IMG/VR virus record: IMGVR_UViG_3300005253_000678
Coordinates: 1 to 33,537 of that record
Source of the DNA: a virus
Strand: one strand, 5' to 3'
Length of the DNA: 33,537 nt
A model generated the notes under the pieces. The model did not search any database. It saw only the letters and a program-made list of their open reading frames with translations, and had not been told where the DNA came from. Positions 8,246 to 14,700 of the stretch are shown here, piece after piece. How positions within the stretch are numbered: position 1 is the stretch's first letter; the number at the start of each line of letters is the position of its first letter. Made by a program: the position numbers and the translations under genes.

Positions 8246-9035
8246 AGAAAGGAATTTCGTCAAGAGGAGGCAATTCCTCCTTTTTTTCCTCGGTTATTAC
8301 GGGGTCAATTACGACCTTCTGATCCTCTTCCCATTTGCGGAAAGTAGCCCAGAAATTATCAGGCTTGGCATTAGCCGATCTCTTGATCTCAGCAGGGCTC
8401 TTGGAGTATTGCTCTGAAAGATAGGTGATGTAACGATCCAGATCCTCTGCCTTCACATCCACGGGCAGATCTAGATTCACATCCTCGATCTCTATCTCAT
8501 CCAGATTGGCAGGCTCCACCTCCTTCATGGGCTTCTTCTCAGCCATTTCCTGGATCTCACCTTCGACATAGCAACCACCAATACAGTCAGTGTAAAGCCT
8601 TCTAGCGAGCCTAGACATAGCCCTCCAGTAGAGCATGTCTTCAGGACACTTGATCCACGCTCCACCAGGTTTAATCAAGCCAGCAGCCCGAGCCTCGTCT
8701 ATGGTGTAGGAAGCCTCCATGCTCTCCTCAGTGTCTTTGCGCGTGCCTTCGATGGTGCACTTCTCTTTGGTGAGCAGCTTCAGCTTGAGCCGATGTCCTC
8801 CCTTGCGGATAAGATAAGCCATTCCCTTGCCAGAGATTTCGACCTTCCCTTGGATCACGTTGAACATTCCAGAGATGGAGTTCATGGGAGAAATCCCGAG
8901 CTCTCTAGCCATTAGCATGATTGACAAGATACCCGCTTCTCCTCCCAGTTTGGTCCAGTAGGGTGTTTTAGCAGCATTGCTTGCTACCACTTTGTAGGAG
9001 TTAAGCTCCTGTTCATGCGGTATCAGTTGATTCAT
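8244..9035 (-). CDS. recT: RecT-family single-strand annealing protein with SSB-like C-terminal tip
   Basis: This 263-residue product resembles the RecT family of phage annealing proteins, which pair complementary single strands exposed by a partner exonuclease. Family-like features are the N-terminal AKTPYWTKLGGEAGILSIML region, GKGMAYLIRKGGHRLK and the characteristic YWRAMSRLARRLYTD near residue 165. The C-terminus ends PPLDEIPF, which closely resembles the acidic tip of bacterial SSB (DDDIPF). The ATG at 9035 is chosen because GGAGG lies 6 nt upstream. The longer form starting at 9083 lacks a good site. It is the last gene of the leftward operon that begins with a PD-(D/E)XK nuclease. Confidence 0.85.
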   Translation of the reverse strand: MNQLIPHEQELNSYKVVASNAAKTPYWTKLGGEAGILSIMLMARELGISPMNSISGMFNVIQGKVEISGKGMAYLIRKGGHRLKLKLLTKEKCTIEGTRKDTEESMEASYTIDEARAAGLIKPGGAWIKCPEDMLYWRAMSRLARRLYTDCIGGCYVEGEIQEMAEKKPMKEVEPANLDEIEIEDVNLDLPVDVKAEDLDRYITYLSEQYSKSPAEIKRSANAKPDNFWATFRKWEEDQKVVIDPVITEEKKEELPPLDEIPF

Positions 9036-9210
9036 CTTGATCCTCCAGTGTTTTTTGATAGATTGCCTCATACTCGTCAGCATACATGTAAAGCTTTTTC
9101 CAGCTCTCTGCGGGCCGATCAGGGGTTAACACACGTTGGTGCTCATATGACTTGTACATAAGCCAGTCAACGGCCGTAGAAAGGGCTGGTGGTAGCGTCA
9201 TGTCATTCAT
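9013..9210 (-). CDS. Small hypothetical protein in recombination operon
   Basis: The product has 65 residues starting MNDMTLPPALSTAVDWLMYK and is acidic and helical. The ATG at 9210 is chosen for GGAGG 9 nt upstream. The longer frame to 9297 adds a low-complexity leader. It overlaps the recT-like start by 23 nt, so the recT ribosome site lies within this gene and the two are probably coupled. No family is recognised. Confidence 0.55.
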   Translation of the reverse strand: MNDMTLPPALSTAVDWLMYKSYEHQRVLTPDRPAESWKKLYMYADEYEAIYQKTLEDQDESTDTA

Positions 9211-9415
9211 AGGATGGTTCCTCCGTGTATTTTTCGATGTTATCTTCAATGTGAATCCATAGGAGATCGTAGACGTCTTTGTCAGCGTCTTCTCCATGGA
9301 TAATGATTTGGGAACAGATCTCCTCGATCTTGTCCTTCAACCATTGTTCTCTGGCGTGTTCAAATCTGGAAGGGCAGGGAGGTTCCCATACCCAAGGTTC
9401 TTGGATAGCACTCAT
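9203..9415 (-). CDS. Small hypothetical protein in recombination operon
   Basis: The product has 70 residues (MSAIQEPWVWEPPCPSRFEH at the start), with an acidic helical C-terminal half (DVYDLLWIHIEDNIEKY). GGAG lies 7 nt before the ATG. It overlaps the next gene by 8 nt. Small acidic proteins here could modulate the host RecBCD or the phage nuclease, but the sequence shows no direct support for that. Confidence 0.55.
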   Translation of the reverse strand: MSAIQEPWVWEPPCPSRFEHAREQWLKDKIEEICSQIIIHGEDADKDVYDLLWIHIEDNIEKYTEEPSYE

Positions 9416-9501
9416 TTTGATTCTCCTTTAAAAGCACCGCCCCTAAGGACGGCCGTTACACTTTTATACTACTATACTACAACAGTTTATGTTTGTCTAG
9501 C

Positions 9502-9669
9502 TTACCTGTGACATTCTGCCACAAGCATGATGTAATCGTTCAAATATTTTGGATCGCTTTTCACGTAGCCGTCTACATATCTTTCGGCAGTTTCCATGTC
9601 GACACTTTCAATATCAGCCACATCTAGCACTGCATTTTCATAGGCTTCTCGCCACCATTCAGGACTCAT
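9502..9669 (-). CDS. 55-residue acidic hypothetical protein
   Basis: A clear short gene reads MSPEWWREAYENAVLDVADI and ends MLVAECHR. GGAG sits 6 nt before the ATG. The second half (METAERYVDGYVKSDPKYLN) forms an amphipathic helix pattern. It lies in line with the leftward recombination operon, 12 nt after the stop of the upstream gene. No domain is recognised. Confidence 0.55.
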   Translation of the reverse strand: MSPEWWREAYENAVLDVADIESVDMETAERYVDGYVKSDPKYLNDYIMLVAECHR

Positions 9670-9681
9670 CTGTCTTCTCCT

Positions 9682-9939
9682 TTAGTCTATTGTGATACCA
9701 AAAACAGTTGATACCATCATTCTTACATTCAATTCTTTCTCCTCACTGTCTCCATAGTGCTCTACCAAGCCATCTTCAAGGGTGTCATAGACGCTTTCGA
9801 GCAAGTCTGTGGCATCCTCCTTGCAGTAGAGATAGAAATCCATCCCTTCCAAATAGTGTTCGGCAAGCGCATTATTGAGGTCGTAGTCGTCAGCATAGGC
9901 TGTGCTTAATGCTTCGCTGATTTGTTCTCTAGTTATCAT
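9682..9939 (-). CDS. Acidic small hypothetical protein
   Basis: The product has 85 residues (MITREQISEALSTAYADDYD at the start) and is very acidic, with GLVEHYGDSEEKELNVRMMV near the end. GGAG lies 6 nt before the ATG, and the gene overlaps the end of the nuclease gene by 11 nt, so it is the second cistron of the operon. Its composition resembles DNA-mimic or anti-nuclease proteins, but that is only a composition argument. Confidence 0.55.
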   Translation of the reverse strand: MITREQISEALSTAYADDYDLNNALAEHYLEGMDFYLYCKEDATDLLESVYDTLEDGLVEHYGDSEEKELNVRMMVSTVFGITID

Positions 9940-10513
9940 TAGTTTTCTCCTTCTTCCTCAGAAAATAGTTGTAGTTTAACAACAGACCCGTGAACAGCCT
10001 GCCATATTCAGTAAGATCCTCATACTGGTGGATCGTGGGCTTCTTGCCCGTCTTCTTGAGCTGTATAACAGCCACACTATCGATCTTGGTCCCACCGAGC
10101 ATTATCAGATGAGCATAGGCTGTAAGCTGCACAGGCCATGCCTTGGATTTGGTGGCTGAGGTCTTGATGTCATAGAGAATGGTCTTCCCATCCTGCTTGA
10201 CTATCATGTCTATCTGACCCGTAAACTTATTCTCGTCATCATAATAACGCTTCTCACTTTCCATCGCAGTGAATTTATTCTCCCCCATCCAGAGATTAAA
10301 ACTATCTATATAAGGTTTACATTCTTCATCAATCGATGGAATAAAATACCCATCCATGAGAGCTTTGCAGATAGCGTGTACCTTGGTTCCGCGTTCACAG
10401 GCATTGGCAAGGACTTCCATGTCAATGTTTTCGAAACCCATCCTGGAATAGGGGTGGATGATTTCCGATACTCGTGGATAATTTAGCCGAGCGGCTTGTA
10501 GGTGCTCCTTCAT
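9929..10513 (-). CDS. PD-(D/E)XK (RecB/lambda-Exo-like) phage exonuclease
   Basis: The product has 194 residues from the chosen start. The nuclease core is complete: GTKVHAI with motif-I His46, GQIDMIV with Asp102, LYDIKTS with Asp115 and Lys117, and QLTAYAHL with Gln129 and Tyr133. This arrangement is that of RecB-like/Cas4-like nucleases, which in phages pair with RecT to resect DNA ends. The RecT-like gene in the same operon supports that role. The ATG at 10513 follows GTGAGG by 5 nt. An in-frame ATG at 10555 has GAGG only 2 nt away and would intrude on the divergent promoter region. Confidence 0.8.
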   Translation of the reverse strand: MKEHLQAARLNYPRVSEIIHPYSRMGFENIDMEVLANACERGTKVHAICKALMDGYFIPSIDEECKPYIDSFNLWMGENKFTAMESEKRYYDDENKFTGQIDMIVKQDGKTILYDIKTSATKSKAWPVQLTAYAHLIMLGGTKIDSVAVIQLKKTGKKPTIHQYEDLTEYGRLFTGLLLNYNYFLRKKEKTNDN

Positions 10514-10565
10514 AGATACCTCACAAAGTGGTTGATTTAATGTCGCGTTTGTCATATCCTCTTTA

Positions 10566-10579
10566 TCTCACGCATGAGA
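10566..10579. promoter_or_regulatory. Candidate operator between divergent early operons
   Basis: TCTCA-CGCA-TGAGA is a perfect inverted repeat with 5-bp arms, in the gap between the leftward recombination operon and the rightward HTH regulator. A phage repressor operator is expected at this position. No second copy was seen, so assignment to the adjacent HTH protein is inference. Confidence 0.4.
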
Positions 10580-10609
10580 ATTTACCGCAACCAGAAAAAG
10601 AAAAAAAAC

Positions 10610-10810
10610 ATGAAACTGAGAGAATATCTAAAAGAATATGGCATCAGGAAGACCTGGTTTGCCAAGAAAATAGGCATCAACCCCACCTCCCTATCGGATG
10701 CATTAGGGGGAAGGAAGAAAATTCCGGAAAAGTATTGGAAGAAGATCGTACGGTTAACCCAGAAGAAAGTAAAAATAGAGGATTTGTTCAATGATTCATA
10801 CCCAGACTGA
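10610..10810 (+). CDS. Cro/CI-like HTH regulator
   Basis: The 66-residue protein is almost entirely one helix-turn-helix domain: MKLREYLKEYGIRKTWFAKK, then GINPTSLSDALGGRKKIPEK. It matches the XRE/Cro pattern, where the second helix contacts DNA. It is the first gene of the rightward early operon and faces the recombination operon, the usual place for a phage switch protein. The ATG at 10610 is favoured because the alternative ATG at 10574 lies inside the candidate operator palindrome. Neither has a convincing ribosome site. Confidence 0.7.
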   Translation: MKLREYLKEYGIRKTWFAKKIGINPTSLSDALGGRKKIPEKYWKKIVRLTQKKVKIEDLFNDSYPD

Positions 10811-11114
10811 AAAGCCCAAGCCTAAGATTGAGATTGTGGGGATATACCCAGAGAAGCGTAGACCGAACGCAGTAGCCACCTTCCATGTCTACCTGGTGGA
10901 TAAAGATATTGATATAAGAGGCGGGGTGATATACCGACTCCCAAGTGGAAAATATTTTATTCAGATGCCTCAAGGCAGTGGATCGGATGAAGTCACAGGA
11001 AAAAGAATATGTTTCCCCACCATAAGCTTCACCGATGCCGAATACGAAAGAGAGGTCAGACGCGAAGTGATTCGTCAAGTGCTCAAAGAATTGGAAACGA
11101 TGACGTTTGACTAA
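10791..11114 (+). CDS. SpoVG-like small protein (tentative)
   Basis: The product has 107 residues. The core (AVATFHVYLVDKDIDIRGGV, then YRLPSGKYFIQMP and a later CFPTIS followed by a charged helix) resembles the layout of SpoVG-family nucleic-acid-binding proteins: strand, I-R-V type strand, G.YFV.MP, then a P-containing strand and helix. The similarity is by eye and modest. GAGG lies 9 nt before the ATG, and the start overlaps the HTH gene by 20 nt, so it is the second cistron of the early operon. Confidence 0.45.
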   Translation: MIHTQTEKPKPKIEIVGIYPEKRRPNAVATFHVYLVDKDIDIRGGVIYRLPSGKYFIQMPQGSGSDEVTGKRICFPTISFTDAEYEREVRREVIRQVLKELETMTFD

Positions 11115-11160
11115 TATTCAAAAATAGTCTTAACATAGGCAAGCAATTAGTTTTTTCATT

Positions 11161-11207
11161 CGTTGCCTCGCAACGTTAGAGAGGGGATGATCTCTCCTCT
11201 TTTTTTT
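11161..11207 (+). terminator. Candidate terminator with tandem hairpins
   Basis: CGTTGC-CTC-GCAACG is a perfect 6-bp hairpin. It is followed by an imperfect stem between GAGAGGGGA and the TCTCTCCTC side, ending in eight T residues at 11200-11207. It probably attenuates the first early transcript after the SpoVG-like gene. Confidence 0.65.
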
Positions 11208-11229
11208 ATCTTGAAATGTCTTGTGGGGG

Positions 11230-11247
11230 AAAAAAATAGGCGGTAAG
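11230..11247 (+). repeat. 18-bp direct repeat, copy 1 (upstream of HTH gene)
   Basis: AAAAAAATAGGCGGTAAG is identical to 11612-11629. Both copies lie just upstream of small rightward genes and after T-rich terminator-like sequence, so a shared promoter or operator is plausible. Confidence 0.7.
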
Positions 11248-11277
11248 ATATGAAGATCAACAACCCAAGGAGAAAGA

Positions 11278-11595
11278 ATGCCTTTAGAAGCTCTACAAAA
11301 AATAGTAGAAGAAACCGTCCGAAAACTGGAAAAAAAGCCGCTACCATTCGTCGAGACTTTGAAGAGTTGTCGAATTGCCCTCGGGCTTAAACGTTGCAAA
11401 GTAGCAGAGATATTAGGGTTTAAAATAGTCCGACTCATTAAAATAGAACTTGGCGACTTTCGTGATGTTAATCGGCGTGAAATTGAAAAATTAGCATCTT
11501 TTTACGGTCTGGATAGCCAACATCTCTACGATCTAGCGGTGAAACACGCAGGGCGCTTCAGTGGCAAAAGGCTGAGAATCGTAAAATTTACGTAA
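11278..11595 (+). CDS. HTH (XRE-like) DNA-binding protein
   Basis: The product has 105 residues. A Lys/Glu-rich N-terminal helix is followed by LKSCRIALGLKRCKVAEILG, then FKIVRLIKIELGDFRDVNRR and EIEKLASFYGLD. This follows the XRE-type HTH plan with the conserved late LA.FYGL segment. AAGGAG lies 6 nt before the ATG. It is flanked by two copies of an 18-bp direct repeat, and a TTTACGTAAA palindrome overlaps its stop, so it may regulate itself. Its role (early repressor or activator) is inference. Confidence 0.7.
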   Translation: MPLEALQKIVEETVRKLEKKPLPFVETLKSCRIALGLKRCKVAEILGFKIVRLIKIELGDFRDVNRREIEKLASFYGLDSQHLYDLAVKHAGRFSGKRLRIVKFT

Positions 11596-11611
11596 AAAGA
11601 CCTTCCCTCTT

Positions 11612-11629
11612 AAAAAAATAGGCGGTAAG
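11612..11629 (+). repeat. 18-bp direct repeat, copy 2
   Basis: This is an exact copy of 11230-11247, 382 bp downstream, and ends 8 nt before the ATG at 11638. Its GGCGGTAAG end might also serve as a weak ribosome site. Confidence 0.7.
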
Positions 11630-11637
11630 TTCGAGTT

Positions 11638-11880
11638 ATGACACACCAACAAACCGCACTTAACAAAAAGGACCGAAGCCCTCTCTTAGAAATCCACAAC
11701 CTACAAAGGCAAGTCATGAAATCGCTTAACAAAAAGGACCGAAGTCCCCCTTTTTACTGTGTGCCTATTTTATCCAGGACGGAAAATATAGAGCAAGCAC
11801 TTTCCAAAATAAAATTAAGATTTTACAAAGATGATAAAATCTCAACCAATAAAAAAACCCACAACCCACCAAGGGGGTAA
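11638..11880 (+). CDS. Doubtful small ORF containing a duplicated segment
   Basis: The 80-residue frame repeats LNKKDRSP twice because a 20-bp sequence is duplicated 66 bp apart. It is Lys/Asn/Pro-rich with no recognisable domain. No good ribosome site precedes the ATG. A hairpin followed by T residues lies inside it (11731-11755), which would be odd in an expressed gene. It may be a leader region for the replication gene that starts 4 nt later and not a protein gene. Confidence 0.3.
   Translation: MTHQQTALNKKDRSPLLEIHNLQRQVMKSLNKKDRSPPFYCVPILSRTENIEQALSKIKLRFYKDDKISTNKKTHNPPRG
11659..11744 (+). repeat. 20-bp direct repeats in replication-gene leader
   Basis: CTTAACAAAAAGGACCGAAG occurs at 11659-11678 and 11725-11744. 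The second copy continues into GTCC, forming GGAC-CGAA-GTCC closed by a CGAA tetraloop, with flanking A and T runs that extend the pairing (11731-11755). It looks like an RNA hairpin or attenuator upstream of the initiator gene. Confidence 0.55.
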
Positions 11881-11883
11881 ATC

Positions 11884-12912
11884 ATGGGGTACATAACATA
11901 TTGTACGTCTACCATAGTAGATGATGCCAGAATTTCGGACAATGTTTTAAGAACTTTTCTCTGCATCTCAAATTTTCTCAAAGCTGATGGCTTTGCATAC
12001 TGCTCGAATGAGTGGCTATGTAACAAGCGTGATCTCGAACCCCGTAGCGTTCGACGCCATTTAGAATCGATGGAAAAAGCTGGATATATCTGGCGAGAAA
12101 TGTGGAGCGATGGCCTGAAAAGAAAGCGCAGAATCTGGCTTCCAGAAAAATATCTAATGCATTTGGAAGTGAGCAAGCTGGAAGATCCAGAATTCAGAAA
12201 ATTCCTAAGTGATGGACAGTATGAACGTTGCGATGATTTTGAAGAAAAGTTTACGAAGAGGACATCCAGTGTCCCCATCGAAGAGGACAGGGATGTCCGG
12301 TTGCAAGAGGACAAGGATGACCCCTCCTATATAAGGAGGAATAAGAAAGCTGAATTAGAAAGCAGCAGCAAGGAGCCTCCGATTGTTCATAACTCTGAGC
12401 CTCCCAATCCCCAGCCAGCTGCTGCTGCTGCTGCTTCTTTTTGTAGAACGGCTCATGTGGATCTTCCCAAGATCGTCACTGACCTTCCTGAGAACGAAAG
12501 AGAACTCGTGATAGCTCTATTCTGGAAAAAGAATGCGAAGAAGACAATTGATGACCCAGCTGGTTGGATGGTCGCATGTGTTCAAGGAGGGTGGCACTTG
12601 AAGAAGCAATTTGAGCCACCCCCTCCCCCTGAACCAGAGAGCGTAGTCAACAAGCGTGCCAACACCCTGTACGCAAACTATGTGATCAAGAAGCTAGAAT
12701 GCGTCCCTAACATCGATAGCTGGCTTGTAAGCAACTTTCTGATCATTACCCATACCGATGGTGGTCATAACGATTTAAACCTCGCACAGAGCTCCTATTC
12801 GTTCCGAGCCCGTGTTTACCAGGTGCTCAAGAATTTGAAGCTTTCGCCGGAACTCTATTTGGCTGACCAACAAAACGGAGAGGATAAAAAAGAAGATATC
12901 ACCCTCAATTAG
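11884..12912 (+). CDS. Phage replication initiator (lambda O-like organisation)
   Basis: The product has 342 residues. The N-terminal part (RTFLCISNFLKADGFAYCSN, WLCNKRDLEPRSVRRHLESM, EKAGYIWRE) is a winged-helix DNA-binding domain like those of phage and plasmid initiators. A charged linker (about residues 115-200, ending in an Ala run) joins a C-terminal domain with DPAGWMVACVQGGWHLKKQF and a helical tail. The linker DNA contains three palindromic iterons, as in lambda gene O. AAGGGGG precedes the ATG. No helicase or loader is seen in the window. Initiator function is inferred from architecture and iterons. Confidence 0.65.
   Translation: MGYITYCTSTIVDDARISDNVLRTFLCISNFLKADGFAYCSNEWLCNKRDLEPRSVRRHLESMEKAGYIWREMWSDGLKRKRRIWLPEKYLMHLEVSKLEDPEFRKFLSDGQYERCDDFEEKFTKRTSSVPIEEDRDVRLQEDKDDPSYIRRNKKAELESSSKEPPIVHNSEPPNPQPAAAAAASFCRTAHVDLPKIVTDLPENERELVIALFWKKNAKKTIDDPAGWMVACVQGGWHLKKQFEPPPPPEPESVVNKRANTLYANYVIKKLECVPNIDSWLVSNFLIITHTDGGHNDLNLAQSSYSFRARVYQVLKNLKLSPELYLADQQNGEDKKEDITLN
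12255..12339 (+). other. Candidate replication origin: three palindromic iterons inside the initiator gene
   Basis: GAGGACA begins at 12258, 12283 and 12307, each preceded by AA. Copies 1 and 2 are palindromes GGACA-N4/5-TGTCC and copy 3 is GGACA-N4-TGACC. They are followed at once by CCTCCT-ATATA-AGGAGG (12323-12339). Phased palindromic iterons in the linker of an initiator gene match the lambda origin layout. Function is inferred. Confidence 0.55.
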
Positions 12913-12965
12913 TGAAGAAAGCAGTAGCAAATAATTGAGAAAAATTCTATAGTAATAATTTTAAG

Positions 12966-12977
12966 ATTTACGTAAAT
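12966..12977. promoter_or_regulatory. 12-bp palindrome, operator candidate
   Basis: ATTTACGTAAAT is a perfect palindrome in the 139-bp AT-rich gap between the initiator gene and the gene at 13052. Its core TTTACGTAAA also occurs at 11587-11596 over the stop of the HTH gene. The rest of the gap shows no other clear signal. Confidence 0.4.
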
Positions 12978-13051
12978 TTTTGTTTAGTAATGACATAGGA
13001 ATAGCGCATTAACTCCACATCTATGAAAACACTGGATTAACGGGATATGGC

Positions 13052-13321
13052 ATGGAATGTTTTACGAAAAAAGAATACTTGGAAAGACTCTCTGATTTGA
13101 TACCTGATTGCTACCAAAGAAACAGGTTGTTGATAACGAGTGAAACAGTGAGGCACGCTACTCAAATGATCGAGGAGCTATCAGCCGCATTGCACGAGGC
13201 TTTTGCGGATATAGTGGAGAACGATCTAGTGGTAGACGTCAAGAATACGGCCCGGGACTTATACGCCCTAGGTCGCTTCTTGGACATCAGCTTTGAAACC
13301 ATCATAATGGACACGACTTAA
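13052..13321 (+). CDS. Small helical hypothetical protein
   Basis: The product has 89 residues (MECFTKKEYLERLSDLIPDC at the start), is acidic and mostly helical, with ALHEAFADIVENDLVVDVKN in the middle. No strong ribosome site is visible; the sequence before the ATG is GGGATATGGC. Its stop overlaps the next start as TAATG, so it begins a chain of short coupled genes leading to the terminase. No family is recognised. Confidence 0.55.
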   Translation: MECFTKKEYLERLSDLIPDCYQRNRLLITSETVRHATQMIEELSAALHEAFADIVENDLVVDVKNTARDLYALGRFLDISFETIIMDTT

Positions 13322-13512
13322 TGACCGATTATGTAGCAGGCGCCAACTACCTCAAATCCCAACGAGAAGACAAAGATTCAGCTATTTATTTCATGACGGA
13401 GATGACCCAAGAAGAATTCGAAGAACGAATGGGAGACAGGCTTGTCCGTGCTAGCCGTCCTTATAAATTTAATAGAATTAAACGTGCAGAGACAGAGGAA
13501 ATGCCATGCTAA
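13321..13512 (+). CDS. Small hypothetical protein
   Basis: The product has 63 residues and begins MTDYVAGANYLKSQREDKDS, with an acidic MTQEEFEERMGDRLV helix and a basic end. Its start shares a base with the preceding TAA and its end overlaps the next gene by 7 nt. Conserved spacing argues it is translated. No domain is recognised. Confidence 0.5.
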   Translation: MTDYVAGANYLKSQREDKDSAIYFMTEMTQEEFEERMGDRLVRASRPYKFNRIKRAETEEMPC

Positions 13513-13739
13513 ACGCCGGCGATTTACTCCAGATAGAGAAAAACCAGCTCAAATACAAGCGCAAGGACTCAGTTGAGAAGTCTATCCCTGCAGGTGTGTA
13601 CGAGGTGATGGAAGCAGACTTTACGCCACGCAGGAACTGGGGACCGATCTTTGTGCTAGAGAAAGTGGGCGTGGATGATGGACCGATCACGGTAGACTGG
13701 AAGTCTCTCCAGAATAATACTAAGTGGAGGACACTATGA
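13506..13739 (+). CDS. Small beta-rich hypothetical protein
   Basis: The product has 77 residues. MLNAGDLLQIEKNQLKYKRK is followed by SIPAGVYEVMEADFTPRRNW and FVLEKVGVDDGPITVDW, a pattern of short strands like a small SH3- or KOW-type barrel. It is directly followed by, and overlaps by 4 nt, the RusA gene. Similar small barrel proteins accompany recombination or replication genes in phages, but no family is assigned. Confidence 0.5.
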   Translation: MLNAGDLLQIEKNQLKYKRKDSVEKSIPAGVYEVMEADFTPRRNWGPIFVLEKVGVDDGPITVDWKSLQNNTKWRTL

Positions 13740-14203
13740 CCTCAGCTGTATGGGATAAGAGAACATTCCTCAGGAAAATCCTGGATAAAGACGATGCTAC
13801 CGTGGCTCTAGTCTTCGAAGTGCCGGGAGATCCTAAGCCGTACTCTCCCGCTAAGAAAGGTCCCTTTGGATGGTATGACCCCAGGTCTCCGGAAAAAGAG
13901 ACAGCGCGTTGGTACTTCCGTGTCCAATACTCTCTTCCTCCGATACGCAAGGCTGTAGCTGTGGGTTTTGTCTTTGAGATGCCTATACCCAAGAGCTGGT
14001 CGAAGAAGAAGAGGAAGGCCGCGGCTAATGGAGAGATGCCGCATCAGACCAAGCCAGATATTGATAATCTCATCAAGCTGATTGCGGATTGCATGAAGGG
14101 TATCGTACTCCGGGATGACAACCAGATAGCCAAGCTATCACCGGAGCCAGTGAAGAAATACAGCGAGAAGCCAAAAACAACCATATGGGTGACGGAACTA
14201 TGA
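13736..14203 (+). CDS. rusA: RusA-like Holliday junction resolvase
   Basis: The product has 155 residues. The diagnostic region KPDIDNLIKLIADCMKGIVL followed by RDDNQIAKL carries the acidic residues (D of PDIDN and the DD pair) that bind metal in RusA endonucleases. An N-terminal VPGDPKPYSP segment also fits. RusA cuts four-way junctions and in phages often lies beside packaging genes, as here, where it may debranch DNA before packaging. The ATG at 13736 has GGAGG 5 nt upstream, better than the ATG at 13724, and overlaps the previous stop as ATGA. Confidence 0.85.
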   Translation: MTSAVWDKRTFLRKILDKDDATVALVFEVPGDPKPYSPAKKGPFGWYDPRSPEKETARWYFRVQYSLPPIRKAVAVGFVFEMPIPKSWSKKKRKAAANGEMPHQTKPDIDNLIKLIADCMKGIVLRDDNQIAKLSPEPVKKYSEKPKTTIWVTEL

Positions 14204-14700
14204 GAAAGAAAGGAGCAGAGGAAGACCCAATGTCAGAATTTTGGGAACCCCCTCGAACTAGAAAGAAGATAATTGAGGACAACCGCGCAATAGTCAGACA
14301 GATGGCTAGCGAGGGCGCTACTCAAGAAGACATAGGAGAATATCTAGGCTGCACAAGAGGCAACATCTCTCTTGTTTACCGGGATGAGTGGAATGCAGGA
14401 CGAGGAGGACTTCAGATGAGTGTGCGCAAATGGCAAATCACCAAGGCACGCAGAGGGTGTTCTGACATGCTGAAGCATTTAGGTCGCACATACTGCAAAG
14501 ACCAGAAGGATATTGGTGGAGATCCCCTTTCTCCGGGAAGTCTCACCACTAGTGTGGACGAAATTTGTCACAATTCAGAGAAAGTCAACAAAGAAAGGGA
14601 AGCATGTGGGAACTCAGTCCAAAACAAATCGACTTCGTCCAAAATTCAACGCATCGTTACAACGTCGCAGTCGGATCCGTCCGATCCGGGAAAAGTGTAG
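14200..14700 (+). CDS. Terminase small subunit candidate (HTH)
   Basis: The product has 166 residues. Residues about 25-60 (NRAIVRQMASEGATQEDIGE, YLGCTRGNISLVY) form an HTH like those of TerS proteins, which recognise the packaging site and activate TerL. The rest is basic then low-complexity. It directly precedes terL and overlaps it by 97 nt, an unusually long overlap, so the last 32 residues are encoded in a frame shared with the start of TerL. The ATG at 14200 overlaps the RusA stop. An ATG at 14230 with AGAGGA upstream is an alternative. Confidence 0.6.
   Translation: MRKKGAEEDPMSEFWEPPRTRKKIIEDNRAIVRQMASEGATQEDIGEYLGCTRGNISLVYRDEWNAGRGGLQMSVRKWQITKARRGCSDMLKHLGRTYCKDQKDIGGDPLSPGSLTTSVDEICHNSEKVNKEREACGNSVQNKSTSSKIQRIVTTSQSDPSDPGKV

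Noticed and set aside
10528-10794. Alternative 88-residue plus-strand frame over the Cro-like gene
   Set aside because: No domain in this frame, whereas the +1 frame gives a clear HTH.
11823-12314. 163-residue minus-strand frame opposite the initiator gene
   Set aside because: Composition is Ser/Arg/Leu-rich antisense shadow, with no motif; the plus-strand gene is well supported.
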